DNA of 64,000 nt. Source: Verticiella alkaliphila (lineage in GTDB: Bacteria > Pseudomonadota > Gammaproteobacteria > Burkholderiales > Burkholderiaceae_B). The DNA is taken from contig NZ_JADCNH010000006.1 in the NCBI RefSeq assembly GCF_018904615.1, positions 1-64,000 of the forward strand. Direction: 5' to 3'. The translations under genes and the position numbers were made by a program. Shown here piece by piece: positions 15,951 through 25,353 of the stretch. The notes beneath the pieces were generated by a model. It worked only from the letters and a program-made list of their open reading frames with translations. It searched no databases and was not told the origin of the DNA. Numbering within the stretch: the first letter of the stretch is position 1; every line of letters starts with the position of its first letter.

Positions 15951-17141
15951 CTAGCCCGCATCCTCCGGCCGCCGCCTCGTGGGGCGGTGGCCCAGGGTGG
16001 CGGCGCGCAGCAGCCATTCCATCCAGCCATACGGGGCGCGGTGCAGCCACCAGCGACTGATGGCGACCTGCACCGCGAACAGCGCCAGGGCGATGCCCAG
16101 CACCGCGACGGGCGAGCGCTGCCCCATCCAGCCCAGCCCATAGGCGTAGAACAACCACGCCAGCACGACGGATTGCGTCAAGTAGTGCGACAAGGCCATC
16201 CGGCCCACGGGAACCAGCAGGCGGCGCAGGGTGTGCCCGACGTTCGATCTCAGCAGAAGCAGAGCCCCGGCCACGTAGGCGGCGGTCAGAAAGGGCGCCG
16301 TGGCCAGACCCATGGCGAGCCCGAGCAGGGGCATGGGGGTGTAGAGAGAGAGGTACGCGTAAACCACCGCGCCGGGCAGCCCGATCCCGATGCCCCACGC
16401 CAGCATGCGGTGCAACAGCGCGGCGTGCTGATTCGGACGGGCCAGCAGCTCGTGGCGCGCCGCCACGCGGCCGACGCAGAACATGGCCAGTGCCATCGGT
16501 GCCTGGACGAAGATGAGGCCGATGGCGGCCAGCGCCACATCGCGCAGGTTCTGCTGCCAGGCGCTCGATGCCGACTGCGTGTAGGCGGCCACGACCCCTT
16601 GGGCATCGGCCGCGAGCGCGGCAACATCCACCGGCACGGCGGGCACTTCCAGCGCCACGCCGATCGCGAGCCAGACCACGGTTGTGATCCCAAACAGCGC
16701 GCAGGCGGCTCGCCACAGCTGACGGTCGTCCTTGTCTCGCCAGGCGAGCAGCACCAGGCCCATCACGGCGTAGGTGGCGAGGATGTCGCCATAGAAAACG
16801 AACACGGCATGCAGCGCACCGAAGATCCACAGCATGGCTAGTCGCCGGCGCATCCGTGCCGCGAAGTCCGCGCCATCGCGCTCGACGGACTGCGCCTGCA
16901 AGGTGAAGCTGTAGCCGAAGAGGAACGAGAAGAGCAGGTAGAACTTGCCCTCGAACGCCAGCGCCACCAGGAACCGGACGGCCTGATCGAGCGGCCCTGT
17001 GCCCTCTGGCTGCAGGCCAAGATTGCCGGCGCCGGACACGAAGAGCTGGATGTTGACGACGAGAATGCCCAGCAGCGCGAGGCCGCGCAGGGCGTCCAGG
17101 CTATCGATGCGGGCAGGGGTGAGGACAGGTGGGTGCGGCAT
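15951..17141 (-). CDS. DUF418 (YeiB-like) integral membrane protein
   Basis: This 396-residue protein begins RIDSLDALRGLALLGILVVN, the diagnostic start of YeiB/DUF418 proteins. It has about ten membrane segments. Further family markers are FEGKFYLLFSFLFGYSF, MRRRLAMLWIFGALHAVFVFYGDILATYAVMGL and the C-terminal PVGRMALSHYLTQSV with GWMEWLLRAAT. The biochemical role of DUF418 is unknown; the fold resembles acyltransferase-3 membrane enzymes. It is convergent with the GntP gene (7-base gap) and divergent from the VOC-protein gene. No functional link to its neighbours is visible. Confidence 0.85.
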   Translation of the reverse strand: MPHPPVLTPARIDSLDALRGLALLGILVVNIQLFVSGAGNLGLQPEGTGPLDQAVRFLVALAFEGKFYLLFSFLFGYSFTLQAQSVERDGADFAARMRRRLAMLWIFGALHAVFVFYGDILATYAVMGLVLLAWRDKDDRQLWRAACALFGITTVVWLAIGVALEVPAVPVDVAALAADAQGVVAAYTQSASSAWQQNLRDVALAAIGLIFVQAPMALAMFCVGRVAARHELLARPNQHAALLHRMLAWGIGIGLPGAVVYAYLSLYTPMPLLGLAMGLATAPFLTAAYVAGALLLLRSNVGHTLRRLLVPVGRMALSHYLTQSVVLAWLFYAYGLGWMGQRSPVAVLGIALALFAVQVAISRWWLHRAPYGWMEWLLRAATLGHRPTRRRPEDAG

Positions 17142-17246
17142 GACGGGAAAGACGACAGAGGGCGTATGCTTTGGCGCAGGGTAACGCGTCCTGCGACAGC
17201 GTCGCCTGTTGGTGTCCCTGCAGTCTCAACCCCGAGGAGCCTGGCG

Positions 17247-17726
17247 ATGACCCCCAAGAACACGATCTGCCTGTGGTACGACGGCACCGCGCAGCAAGCC
17301 GCCGAATTCTATGCCCGGACCTTTCCCGACAGCGCTGTCACGGCCGTGCACCAGGCCCCTGGCGATTATCCCGCCGGCAAGGCGGGCGACGTCATCACCG
17401 TCGAGTTCACGGTGATGGGCATCCCATGTCTGGGCCTCAATGGGGGCAGCGACTTCACGCACAATGAGGCCTTCTCGTTTCAGGTCGCCACGGACGATCA
17501 GGCCGAGACCGACCGGCTCTGGCAGGCGATCGTTGACAACGGCGGCCAGGAAAGCGTGTGCGGCTGGTGCAAGGACCGGTGGGGCGTGAGCTGGCAGATC
17601 ACCCCGCGCGTGCTGACGGACGCGATCGCCAGCCCTGACCGGGCAGCGGCCAAGCGGGCCTTCGAGGCCATGATGACCATGCGCAAGATCGACGTGGCCG
17701 CGATCGAGGCGGCGGTGCGCGGGTGA
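17247..17726 (+). CDS. VOC-superfamily protein, PhnB/3-demethylubiquinone-methyltransferase-like
   Basis: This 159-residue protein starts NTICLWYDGTAQQAAEFYARTFPDS, the classic opening of PhnB-type glyoxalase-fold proteins. The middle, IPCLGLNGGSDFTHNEAFSFQVATDDQAETDRLW, and the ending, WGVSWQITPRVL, belong to the same family. The VOC fold builds dimers with a metal site, but the activity of this subfamily is undetermined and the old methyltransferase name is misleading. GAGGAG lies upstream of ATG 17247. The gene stands alone. Confidence 0.85.
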   Translation: MTPKNTICLWYDGTAQQAAEFYARTFPDSAVTAVHQAPGDYPAGKAGDVITVEFTVMGIPCLGLNGGSDFTHNEAFSFQVATDDQAETDRLWQAIVDNGGQESVCGWCKDRWGVSWQITPRVLTDAIASPDRAAAKRAFEAMMTMRKIDVAAIEAAVRG

Positions 17727-17818
17727 GCGAGGGGGCCGCGCACATCTAATTCCTGAGAAGGCCTTCACGCACGGACGTGTACGACCGACGCGCATACATT
17801 TGAATAAACAAAAATAAA

Positions 17819-17837
17819 AATAACAATAATTATCATT
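17819..17837 (+). promoter_or_regulatory. Fur box upstream of the siderophore receptor
   Basis: AATAACAATAATTATCATT matches 13 of 19 positions of the standard Fur consensus GATAATGATAATCATTATC. It sits in a strongly AT-rich stretch (about 17795-17840) unlike its GC-rich surroundings, 58 bases before the TonB receptor start. Iron-replete Fur would repress the receptor. Confidence 0.75.
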
Positions 17838-17894
17838 CATGTTAAGGTCTCGGTCGTTTCTTATGCGCTGTCGCGCGATTTCTCAGGAGTTCCC

Positions 17895-20099
17895 ATGCCC
17901 GTCAGGCGCGCTCTGCCCAAGCCTTTATGCACCACGATTGCCATGCTGTTGCCGCTTCCGGCGATGGCGATGGCGCAGGCCGCGGCGGGCACGCCCGTGC
18001 CTGCGCTTGCCCCGATTCTCGTGCAGAGCACGGCCAGTGCGCTGGAACCGACGTCCGGCTACCTTGCTCAGGAAAGCCTGACCGCGACCAAGACGGATAC
18101 GCCCGTCATCGAGATCCCGCAATCGATCTCCACCGTCACCCAGGATCAGCTTCGGCAGCAGGGCGCGACCTCCTTGAATCAGGCGTTGCGCTACACCTCG
18201 GGCGTCACACCCGAGAACCGCGGCGCGGTGGCCACCCGACTGGATCAGTTCACTGTCCGTGGCTTCTCCGCAGCTTCCTTCCTGGATGGCCTGCGCGTGT
18301 TCGGTTCGCGTGATGCGCTGCCCCAGGTCGACGCGTACCGGCTCGAACGCATCGATGTCCTGAAGGGCCCGTCATCGGTGATGTTCGGGCAGGGCGGGCC
18401 GGGCGGCATCGTGAACCAGATCAGCAAGCGCCCCCTCACTGAGCGGCTCAACGAGATCGGGCTGCACGTAGGCAACTTCGACTATCGGCGGCTGGACGCC
18501 GACTTCTCTGGGCCGCTCGATGCGGACAAGCGCTTCCTGTATCGCGTGACGGGCTCGGCCTACCTGTCGGACGGCCAGATCGATCACACGAAGGAGCGGC
18601 GCTACTGGATCGCGCCTTCGTTCACCTGGCAGCCGAACCGCGATACGCGCCTCACGATCCTCACGAACTTCCAACGCGATCCTGACATGGGGTCTTACGG
18701 CGGCGTGCCCGCCATGCGCGCGTTGACCGTGCCGGCCGATGGATATCGGCTGCGAGCAGGGTTCTACGACGGCGATGCGAATTACGAGACCAGCGACCGC
18801 CGCCACAATCTCGTGGGCTATCAGTTCGAGCATCGGTTCAGCGACGCGCTCGCCTGGCGCTCGAACGGGCGCCTGCTGCATGCCGAAGGCATCTACCGCA
18901 CGGTCTACGCGGATTCCTCCGGCACCGGGTTCGTCGATCCCGGCCTCACCTTGATGCAACGCCGACGGGGCGGCACGAACGTCGAGATGGACCAGGTCGT
19001 GCTCGACAACCGCCTGCAGGCGGACTTCGCCACGGGCGCCTTGCACCATACGGCGTTGGTGGGCGTGGACTTCGCGCACCTGGATTCGGACACGCTGGGC
19101 AGCTCGTTCGATGCGGCGCCGCCGCTGGACATCTTCAATCCTGACTATCGGCAGGTCATTCCCGAACCCAACTGGATCTCGCAGACGCATCAGCGTCAGT
19201 ATCAGACCGGTGTGTATGCGCAGGACCAGATCAAACTGGACCGCCTGTCCGTGCTGCTGGGCGGGCGCTACGACTGGTCTCGCACCATGAGTGACGCGAC
19301 GACACTGGCGACAGGCGTGACGCGGCATACGCCGCAGCGCGCCAAGGCCTTCACAGGGCGGGCCGGGCTGATCTACAACTTCGACAGCGGCGTGGCACCC
19401 TACGTCAGCTACTCCGAGTCGTTCGAGCCGCAGAGCGGCACGGATCGCGACGGCAATCCGTTCGACCCCACCGAAGGCGAGCAGATCGAAGTCGGCGTGA
19501 AGTACCAGCCGCGCGGCACGAACGCCTTGTTCACGGCGGCAGCCTTCGACGTAAGACGCAAGAATCTGCTGACGGCCATTCCGGGGTGCATCGGCACCGG
19601 CTGCCAGGAGCAGACGGGCGAATTGCGCACGCGGGGGCTTGAGTTCGAAGCGCGTGGCGAGCTTGCACGTGGCCTGACCGTGATCGGCAATTATTCCTAC
19701 ATCGACAACGCCTATACGCGGGACAACGCCAGCTCGAGCAGCCCCAGTCTGGTCGGCAAGGCGCCCACGGGCGTGCCCGTGCACCAGGCGTCGGTCTGGA
19801 CACGATATGAGCTGCAGGACGGTCCGCTGGCCGGCCTCGGGATGGCCGCCGGCGTGCGCTATCTGGGCACGAGCGCAGGGGACCCTCAGAACACGTTCAA
19901 GGTGCCGGCCGCCACGCTGGTCGATGCGGCGTTGGACCTCGACCTCGGCCGCGTGTCACCCGATCTGAAGGGCATGCAGGTGGCCCTGAACGTGTCCAAC
20001 CTCTTCAACAAGGAATACTTCGCGTCGTGCTGGTCGACGTCGTTCTGCTACTACGGCTATCAGCGATCCGTGCGCGCCAGCCTGCGCTATCGGTGGTGA
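17895..20099 (+). CDS. TonB-dependent ferric-siderophore receptor
   Basis: This 734-residue outer-membrane protein has a signal peptide (LCTTIAMLLPLPAMAMAQA, cleavage near residue 28). The plug domain includes VIEIPQSISTVTQDQLRQQG, SLNQALRYTSGVTPE, FTVRGFSAASFLDGLRVFG, ERIDVLKGPSSVMFGQGGPGGIVNQISKRP. This is the usual siderophore-receptor series. The 22-strand barrel ends with LNVSNLFNKEYFASCW and a terminal Trp, the beta-barrel assembly signal. No extra N-terminal signalling domain is present, so it does not use FecIR-type surface signalling. The Fur box upstream indicates iron control. The ligand is not predictable. The cytoplasmic reductase gene at 3617 could act on the same iron complex. 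Confidence 0.93.
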   Translation: MPVRRALPKPLCTTIAMLLPLPAMAMAQAAAGTPVPALAPILVQSTASALEPTSGYLAQESLTATKTDTPVIEIPQSISTVTQDQLRQQGATSLNQALRYTSGVTPENRGAVATRLDQFTVRGFSAASFLDGLRVFGSRDALPQVDAYRLERIDVLKGPSSVMFGQGGPGGIVNQISKRPLTERLNEIGLHVGNFDYRRLDADFSGPLDADKRFLYRVTGSAYLSDGQIDHTKERRYWIAPSFTWQPNRDTRLTILTNFQRDPDMGSYGGVPAMRALTVPADGYRLRAGFYDGDANYETSDRRHNLVGYQFEHRFSDALAWRSNGRLLHAEGIYRTVYADSSGTGFVDPGLTLMQRRRGGTNVEMDQVVLDNRLQADFATGALHHTALVGVDFAHLDSDTLGSSFDAAPPLDIFNPDYRQVIPEPNWISQTHQRQYQTGVYAQDQIKLDRLSVLLGGRYDWSRTMSDATTLATGVTRHTPQRAKAFTGRAGLIYNFDSGVAPYVSYSESFEPQSGTDRDGNPFDPTEGEQIEVGVKYQPRGTNALFTAAAFDVRRKNLLTAIPGCIGTGCQEQTGELRTRGLEFEARGELARGLTVIGNYSYIDNAYTRDNASSSSPSLVGKAPTGVPVHQASVWTRYELQDGPLAGLGMAAGVRYLGTSAGDPQNTFKVPAATLVDAALDLDLGRVSPDLKGMQVALNVSNLFNKEYFASCWSTSFCYYGYQRSVRASLRYRW

Positions 20100-20105
20100 T
20101 CGAGT

Positions 20106-20903
20106 TCAAAGCCAGGCCTTGAGCCAGCCCAGACCTTCGGTCGTCGGATGCGCGGCGCTGGTGCGACCTGGGCGATACTCGCAGCCGATCCACCCGTCGT
20201 AGCCCAGGCTGTCGAGCAGGTGGAAGAGGTAGGTGTAGTTGATCTCGCCCACGTCGGGCTCGTGGCGTTCGGGCACGCCGGCGATCTGGATATGTCCCAC
20301 ATTGCCCGTCGGAAGAGAGTGGCGGATCTTCATGGCGAGGTCGCCTTCGACGATCTGGCAGTGATACAGATCCATCTGCACCTTGACGTTGGCCGCTCCG
20401 ATCTCAGCGATCAGCGCGTGCGCCTGATCCTGGCGGCTCAGAAAGAAGCCCGGCATGTCGCGGCCGTTGATCGGCTCGAGCAGGATCTGGATGCCGTGGG
20501 GCGCGGCAAGCTCTGCGGCGTAGCGCACGTTGGCCACATACGTGTCACGCACGGTGGCGGCATCCAAGCCTGCCGGCACCAGGCCGGCCATCACATGGAT
20601 GCGCGGGCACTTTAGCGTCTGGGCGTAGGCGATGGCCTGGGCAATGCCTTCACGGAACTCGGCCTCGCGCCCGGGAATGCAGGCGATGCCGCGCTCACCC
20701 GCGTCCCAGTCGCCCGGCGGGGCGTTGAAGAGCACCTGCTGCAGACCGCTGGTTTGCAGGCGCGCAGCAAGTTCTGCCGCGGGATAGGCGTAGGGAAAGA
20801 GGTATTCGACGGCCGTGAAGCCATCGCGGGCGGCCGCGGCGAAGCGGTCGAGGAAGTCCACCTCGTTGTAGAGCATGGACAGGTTGGCAGCGAAACGGGG
20901 CAT
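20106..20903 (-). CDS. otnI: 2-oxo-tetronate isomerase (hydroxypyruvate isomerase-like)
   Basis: This 265-residue TIM barrel of the Hyi/OtnI family has [20 protein letters not shown] at the start, [22 protein letters not shown] in the middle, then [33 protein letters not shown] and a final [10 protein letters not shown]. The conserved Glu/Asp/His residues in those blocks bind the metal. OtnI interconverts 2-oxo- and 3-oxo-tetronate, the second step of threonate breakdown. The assignment rests on the operon with otnC, otnK and ltnD; alone, hydroxypyruvate isomerase would be equally possible. It is the last gene of the operon and is convergent with the TonB receptor gene. Confidence 0.88.
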   Translation of the reverse strand: MPRFAANLSMLYNEVDFLDRFAAAARDGFTAVEYLFPYAYPAAELAARLQTSGLQQVLFNAPPGDWDAGERGIACIPGREAEFREGIAQAIAYAQTLKCPRIHVMAGLVPAGLDAATVRDTYVANVRYAAELAAPHGIQILLEPINGRDMPGFFLSRQDQAHALIAEIGAANVKVQMDLYHCQIVEGDLAMKIRHSLPTGNVGHIQIAGVPERHEPDVGEINYTYLFHLLDSLGYDGWIGCEYRPGRTSAAHPTTEGLGWLKAWL

Positions 20904-20943
20904 GGTGAGTCGTCTCAGGAAAGCGTAGGGCGGCTGGCCGATG

Positions 20944-21651
20944 TCACCAGCTCGCACCGAAGGTCTGGCGCAGCTTGTCGATCTGGGCGTCGGTGAGCGG
21001 GATGACGTCTGGCTGCAGGCGATGCAGGTGGGCGGTCTCCTCCAGCTCTTCCAGCACGGCCATGGCTTCGGCCGGCGTGTCATGCCAGACGTTTGGCCCC
21101 AACCGGGCCAGCATCACGGCGCGCAAACGGCGACCCTGGGCCGCGTGCTGCGCGATCGTGCGGGCCACGGCGTGCGCGGCATCCGGGTCGCCCGGCCGGC
21201 GGTAGGCGATATGCGGCACGCGCCCCACCTTCATCACGAAGTAGGGCGTGATCGGGCGCAGCAGTTCCGCGTCGTCCGCGAGCGCACCGCCGGCGGCGTG
21301 GTCTGCTGCGAGCGAGCACGCCACGAGCTGCGTGCTGTGGGTGTGGATCACGCAGCGCGCGGGCTGGCCTGCTGCGGCCGTGGCGTCGTAGATGTGACGG
21401 TGCAGGGCAATCGTCTTGCTGGCTCGATCCCCGGAGACCTGCTGGCCCTGGGCGTCGAGCCGCGCCAGGCGTTCGGGCTGCAGCACGCCCAGGCACGCGT
21501 CGGTGGGCGTGATGAGATAACCGTCGGCCAGACGCACACTGATGTTGCCGGCACTGGCGTGCACGTAACGGCGCTCGTACAGGCTGCGGCCGACGCGGCA
21601 GATCTCCTCGCGAGCCTGGGCTTCGTCCAGGAAGGGGGGCGTGGCGGTCAT
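20944..21651 (-). CDS. otnC: 3-oxo-tetronate 4-phosphate decarboxylase (class II aldolase family)
   Basis: This 235-residue protein of the AraD/FucA class II aldolase fold has [30 protein letters not shown] at the N-terminus. Zinc-binding histidines occur in [16 protein letters not shown] and again in the [11 protein letters not shown] region. OtnC decarboxylates 3-oxo-tetronate 4-phosphate to dihydroxyacetone phosphate. Its start overlaps the otnK stop as ATGA, showing coupled translation. The conserved operon of kinase, dehydrogenase and isomerase supports OtnC over a generic aldolase. A Leu replaces the more usual His in ARLGPN; members vary there. Confidence 0.87.
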   Translation of the reverse strand: MTATPPFLDEAQAREEICRVGRSLYERRYVHASAGNISVRLADGYLITPTDACLGVLQPERLARLDAQGQQVSGDRASKTIALHRHIYDATAAAGQPARCVIHTHSTQLVACSLAADHAAGGALADDAELLRPITPYFVMKVGRVPHIAYRRPGDPDAAHAVARTIAQHAAQGRRLRAVMLARLGPNVWHDTPAEAMAVLEELEETAHLHRLQPDVIPLTDAQIDKLRQTFGASW

Positions 21652-22919
21652 GTCGCTCCGTGGGCAAAGGCCTTGGTGAAGAAGTCGCGGCTGCCGAAGT
21701 TACCGGACTTGAGCGTGACGTGCATGCCCTCGGGCGCGTCGGGCGCCACCGCATGGCACCATGGCACGCCCGGGTCGATCTGGGCGCCGATGCGCATCTG
21801 CGTGATGCCCAGGGCCTGCACGCAGGCGCCCGAGGTCTCGCCGCCCGCCACGATGAGCTGGCGCACGCCGCGCTGGACCAGGCCACGGGCGATGGCGGCG
21901 ATGGTGTCTTCCAGCATGGCACCGGCCTGTGCCGAGCCGAGCTTTGCCTGTACCGCACGTACCGCCGAGGGCTCTGCGGTCGAGTAGACCAGCACCGGGC
22001 CCTGGGCGAGGTGCGTGTCGGCCCAGGCCAGGGCTTCGGCGGTGACGTCCTTGCCCGCGGCCACGCGCAGGGGATCGATGGCCAGCGCCGGCTTGCCGGA
22101 CTGGATGAAGTCCATGACCTGTTGATTGGTGGCCACGGAGCAGCTGCCGGATACGATGGCCTGCAGGCCCTGCGGTGCGGGCAGGCGCGCGGCGTCCTCG
22201 CCCGGCACCACGTCGAAGTTGCCCGGCAGGCCGATCGCCACGCCCGAGCCAGCGGTCACGAGCGGCATGCCCTTCAACGCCGGGCCCAGACGCATCAGGT
22301 CGGCGTTGGAGACGGCATCGACCACAGCCATGCGCACACCCTCGGCCTTGAGCGCATCGATGCGCGCGCGGATGGCGGCGTCGCCCTGCGCCACGACGCG
22401 GTGGTCGATGAGGCCCACCCGGCTGGGCGTCTGTGCCTGCAGCACGCGCACCAGGTTCGCGTCGGTCATCGGCGTGAGCGGGTGGTTCTTCATGCCGCTC
22501 TCGTTCAGGAGCTCGTCACCCACGAAGAGGTAGCCCTTGAACACCGTGCGATGATTGTCCGGGAAAGCCGGTGTCGCAATGGTGAAGTCCGTGCCCAGTG
22601 CTGCCATCAGGGCATCCGTGACCGGACCGATGTTGCCTTGCGCGGTGCTGTCGAAGGTGGAGCAGTACTTGAAGTAGATCTGCTCAACGCCTTGCGCCTG
22701 CAACCAGGCGAGCGCCTGGAGCGATTCGGCGATCGCGTCCTGCGCAGGAATCGTGCGCGACTTCAGCGCCACCACGACGGCGTCGGCATCGGTGTCGAGC
22801 GGTGCCTGGGGCACGCCCATGGCCTGCACGACGCGCATGCCCGCACGCACGAGATTGTTGGCAAGATCGGTCGCGCCGGTGAAGTCATCGGCGATGCAGC
22901 CCAGTCGAGCCCGCGTCAT
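21648..22919 (-). CDS. otnK: 3-oxo-tetronate kinase (four-carbon acid sugar kinase, former DUF1537)
   Basis: This 423-residue protein has the two domains of the DUF1537 kinase family. The N-terminal substrate domain starts LGCIADDFTGATDLANNLVRAGM and includes KYCSTFDSTAQGNIGPVTDAL and FPDNHRTVFKGYLFVGDELL. The C-terminal nucleotide-binding domain has VAGGETSGACVQALGITQMRIG and LKSGNFGSRDFF. It phosphorylates 3-oxo-tetronate before decarboxylation by OtnC. Both ends overlap neighbours by four bases (ATGA), tying it to ltnD and otnC. Confidence 0.92.
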   Translation of the reverse strand: MTRARLGCIADDFTGATDLANNLVRAGMRVVQAMGVPQAPLDTDADAVVVALKSRTIPAQDAIAESLQALAWLQAQGVEQIYFKYCSTFDSTAQGNIGPVTDALMAALGTDFTIATPAFPDNHRTVFKGYLFVGDELLNESGMKNHPLTPMTDANLVRVLQAQTPSRVGLIDHRVVAQGDAAIRARIDALKAEGVRMAVVDAVSNADLMRLGPALKGMPLVTAGSGVAIGLPGNFDVVPGEDAARLPAPQGLQAIVSGSCSVATNQQVMDFIQSGKPALAIDPLRVAAGKDVTAEALAWADTHLAQGPVLVYSTAEPSAVRAVQAKLGSAQAGAMLEDTIAAIARGLVQRGVRQLIVAGGETSGACVQALGITQMRIGAQIDPGVPWCHAVAPDAPEGMHVTLKSGNFGSRDFFTKAFAHGAT

Positions 22920-23818
22920 GCCTGCTCCTTGCCTTCCGGGAGGGTGATGCCCGGGAAGATCTTGATGACGGCGCTGTCGTCTTCCTTGGCGAAGCCCGCC
23001 GTGGAGGCCTGCATGAACATCTGGTGTGCGGTGGCGGCCAGAGGCAGCGGGAACTTGGTCGCGCGTGCGGTATCGAGCACCAGGCCCAGATCCTTCACGA
23101 AGATGTCCACCGCCGACAGCGGCGTGTAATCGCCCGCCAGCACGTGCGCCATGCGATTCTCGAACATCCAGCTGTTGCCGGCGCTGTTCGTGATCACTTC
23201 GTACAGGGCGTCCGCTTCGACGCCTTCGCGCAGGCCCAGGGCCATCGCCTCGGCCGCCACGGCGATGTGCACGCCCGCAAGCAGCTGGTTGATGATCTTG
23301 ACCTTGCTGCCCGCGCCCGCGGCATTGCCCAGGCGATAGACCTTGCCGGCCATGCCGTCGAGCACGGCACCGGCCGCTGCATAGGCCTCCGCCTTGGCCG
23401 AGGTCATCATGGTCATCTGACCCGAAGCCGCCTTCGCAGCACCGCCCGAGATGGGCGCGTCGACGTAATGTAGCCCCAGCGCATTCAGGCGGGCTTCCAG
23501 CGCCACGGACCAGTTCGGGTCCACGGTGGAGCACATCACGAAGGTGCTGCCCGCGCGCATGGCCGCGGCTGCGCCGTTGTCGCCAAAGAGCACGCTCTCC
23601 GTCTGCGCGGCGTTGACGACGACGGACACGACCACGTCGCTCGCCTGCGCCAGCGAGGCCGCCGTGTCATGGGCCGTGCCGCCTTCGGCTGCGAAGGCTG
23701 CCGCCACGCCGGGGCGCACGTCGCACACATGCACGGTGAAGCCGTTGTTGCGCAGGGTCTTGGCGATGCCAGCGCCCATGGCGCCCAGGCCGATGATGCC
23801 AACGGTCGGTTGAGTCAT
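22916..23818 (-). CDS. ltnD: L-threonate dehydrogenase
   Basis: This 300-residue member of the beta-hydroxyacid dehydrogenase family has the NAD-binding motif GIIGLGAMGAGIAKTL at the N-terminus. The family substrate block VDAPISGGAAKAASGQMTMM follows, and the catalytic-Lys region GAGSKVKIINQLLAGVHIA lies near residues 169-188. In this operon the substrate is most likely L-threonate, oxidised to 2-oxo-tetronate; D-erythronate or a D-threonate dehydrogenase role cannot be excluded. It is the first enzyme gene after the permease, 33 bases downstream of it. Confidence 0.88.
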   Translation of the reverse strand: MTQPTVGIIGLGAMGAGIAKTLRNNGFTVHVCDVRPGVAAAFAAEGGTAHDTAASLAQASDVVVSVVVNAAQTESVLFGDNGAAAAMRAGSTFVMCSTVDPNWSVALEARLNALGLHYVDAPISGGAAKAASGQMTMMTSAKAEAYAAAGAVLDGMAGKVYRLGNAAGAGSKVKIINQLLAGVHIAVAAEAMALGLREGVEADALYEVITNSAGNSWMFENRMAHVLAGDYTPLSAVDIFVKDLGLVLDTARATKFPLPLAATAHQMFMQASTAGFAKEDDSAVIKIFPGITLPEGKEQA

Positions 23819-23851
23819 AGTGTTGTCCTTGAAAGATCAGTGAGCGCGGGC

Positions 23852-25216
23852 TCAGGCCACCAGGGTCCACAGCGCGGCCGTGAACGCGAAGCCAGCCAGG
23901 CCCAGCACGGTCGTGAGTACCGTCCAGGTGCGCAGGCCGTCGCCCACGCTCAACCCCAGATAGCGGGTCACGATCCAGAAGCCCGAATCGTTGACGTGCG
24001 ACAACCCGAGGCTGCCGAAACCGATGGCCACGGTGATCAAGGCCACCTGCAGCGCGGTGTACCCGCCGGTGGCGATGGCTTCGGCCAGCAGGCCGCACGT
24101 GGTGATGATGGCCACGGTTGCCGAGCCTTGCGCTGCACGCAGCGCGAGCGACATCACGAAGGCGAGCAGGATGAGCGGCAGGTGCGTGGCGGTGAGGCTC
24201 GCCGAGAGCGCCGCGCCGATGCCGCTGGCCGTGAGCACCTTGGCGAAGACGCCACCTGCGCCAGTCACGAGAATCACGGTGGCGGCCGGCGGCAGTGCGG
24301 ATTCCATGATCGCATTGGTGCGCTCTCGGCTCCAGGCCTGGCTGCGGCCGAGGAGCCACATCGCGAGGCCGACAGCCACAAGCAGGGCGAAGACCGGAGA
24401 GCCGATGAAGCCCAGCACGTTGCGCACGCTGTCACCTTTGGGCAGGAGCGTGGCGCCGGTGGTGCCGGCCATGATGAGGGCAAGCGGGATCAGGATGAGG
24501 GCCAGGATAGTGCCCACGCCCGGGGCGCGACGCTCGGATGCCGATGCGGAGCCGCCCGTGCCAAAGGCCGCGAACTGCTCTGCCGTCGTGGGCAGCATCG
24601 GATAGCCTTTGCGGTTGAGCCAGCCTGCCACGTACTGCGCCAGCACGGCAAGTGGGATGCAGATCGCAAGGCCGATGATCGTGATCCAGCCCACGTCAGC
24701 CTGAACGATGGCCGCGCCACCGACGATGCCCGGGTGCGGCGGCATTACGACGTGTGCTGCCAGCATGATGCCGGCCACGGGCAGGCCAAACTTCACGGGA
24801 TTGACGCCCGCCGCCTTGCAGAAGCCATAGATGATCGGCACGAGGATGATGAAGCCGACGTCGAAGAACACCGGAATGGCCAACACCAGGGCGGCTGCCG
24901 TCAGCGCCATCGGCACCCGCGAGGGCCCGAGAATCTGCGTGAAGCGGCTGGCCAGGCCCGCGGCGCCGCCTGAGACCTCGATCATGCGACCGAGCATGGC
25001 GCCCAGGGCGACGAGAATGGCGACCGAGCCGAGTGTGCCGCCCATGCCGGCGATCACGTTGGTGATGATGTCGGCGATCGGCATGCCGGTGGCGAAGGCC
25101 ACCAGTAGGCTGACGAGGATCATCGCCACGAAGGCGTGCATCTGCCAGCGGACGATGAGCAGGAGGAGCAGGACGATACTGCCGGCGCCGATGCCGAGCA
25201 GGGTCAACGTGGACAT
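23852..25216 (-). CDS. GntP-family permease of the threonate operon
   Basis: This 454-residue inner-membrane protein has about twelve hydrophobic segments. GntP signatures are IVLLLLLIVRWQMHAFVAM, IPVFFDVGFIILVPIIYG, AHVVMPPHPGIVGGAAIV and the C-terminal LRAAQGSATVAIITTCGL with FGSLGLSHVNDSGFWIVTRY. It is closer to the classical gluconate carriers than the permease at 14537. As first gene of the otn operon it should import threonate or a similar four-carbon acid with protons. ATG 25216 is chosen since the preceding in-frame stretch is not membrane-like and holds the promoter region. Confidence 0.9.
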   Translation of the reverse strand: MSTLTLLGIGAGSIVLLLLLIVRWQMHAFVAMILVSLLVAFATGMPIADIITNVIAGMGGTLGSVAILVALGAMLGRMIEVSGGAAGLASRFTQILGPSRVPMALTAAALVLAIPVFFDVGFIILVPIIYGFCKAAGVNPVKFGLPVAGIMLAAHVVMPPHPGIVGGAAIVQADVGWITIIGLAICIPLAVLAQYVAGWLNRKGYPMLPTTAEQFAAFGTGGSASASERRAPGVGTILALILIPLALIMAGTTGATLLPKGDSVRNVLGFIGSPVFALLVAVGLAMWLLGRSQAWSRERTNAIMESALPPAATVILVTGAGGVFAKVLTASGIGAALSASLTATHLPLILLAFVMSLALRAAQGSATVAIITTCGLLAEAIATGGYTALQVALITVAIGFGSLGLSHVNDSGFWIVTRYLGLSVGDGLRTWTVLTTVLGLAGFAFTAALWTLVA

Positions 25217-25282
25217 GGGAGTGAGTCTCCAGACGACAGGCTGCGATACGGCGTCGCAGCGCATAATTTATGTGGCAAACAG

Positions 25283-25297
25283 GTCATCATACAAATT
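25283..25297 (-). promoter_or_regulatory. Candidate operator of the otn operon (15-mer shared with 27314-27328)
   Basis: The 15-mer GTCATCATACAAATT (plus strand; AATTTGTATGATGAC on the coding strand) lies 67 bases upstream of the GntP start. It recurs exactly 107 bases upstream of the Bug gene. The TTGTATGATGAC core is AT-rich within GC-rich DNA and resembles half of a FadR-type GntR operator. The FadR-family gene lies between the two sites. Confidence 0.6.
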
Positions 25298-25353
25298 TGC
25301 GCGACATTTCGGTAGCGGGGGTGTCATGACTCACAGGGGTGGCCCCCCGGCCG

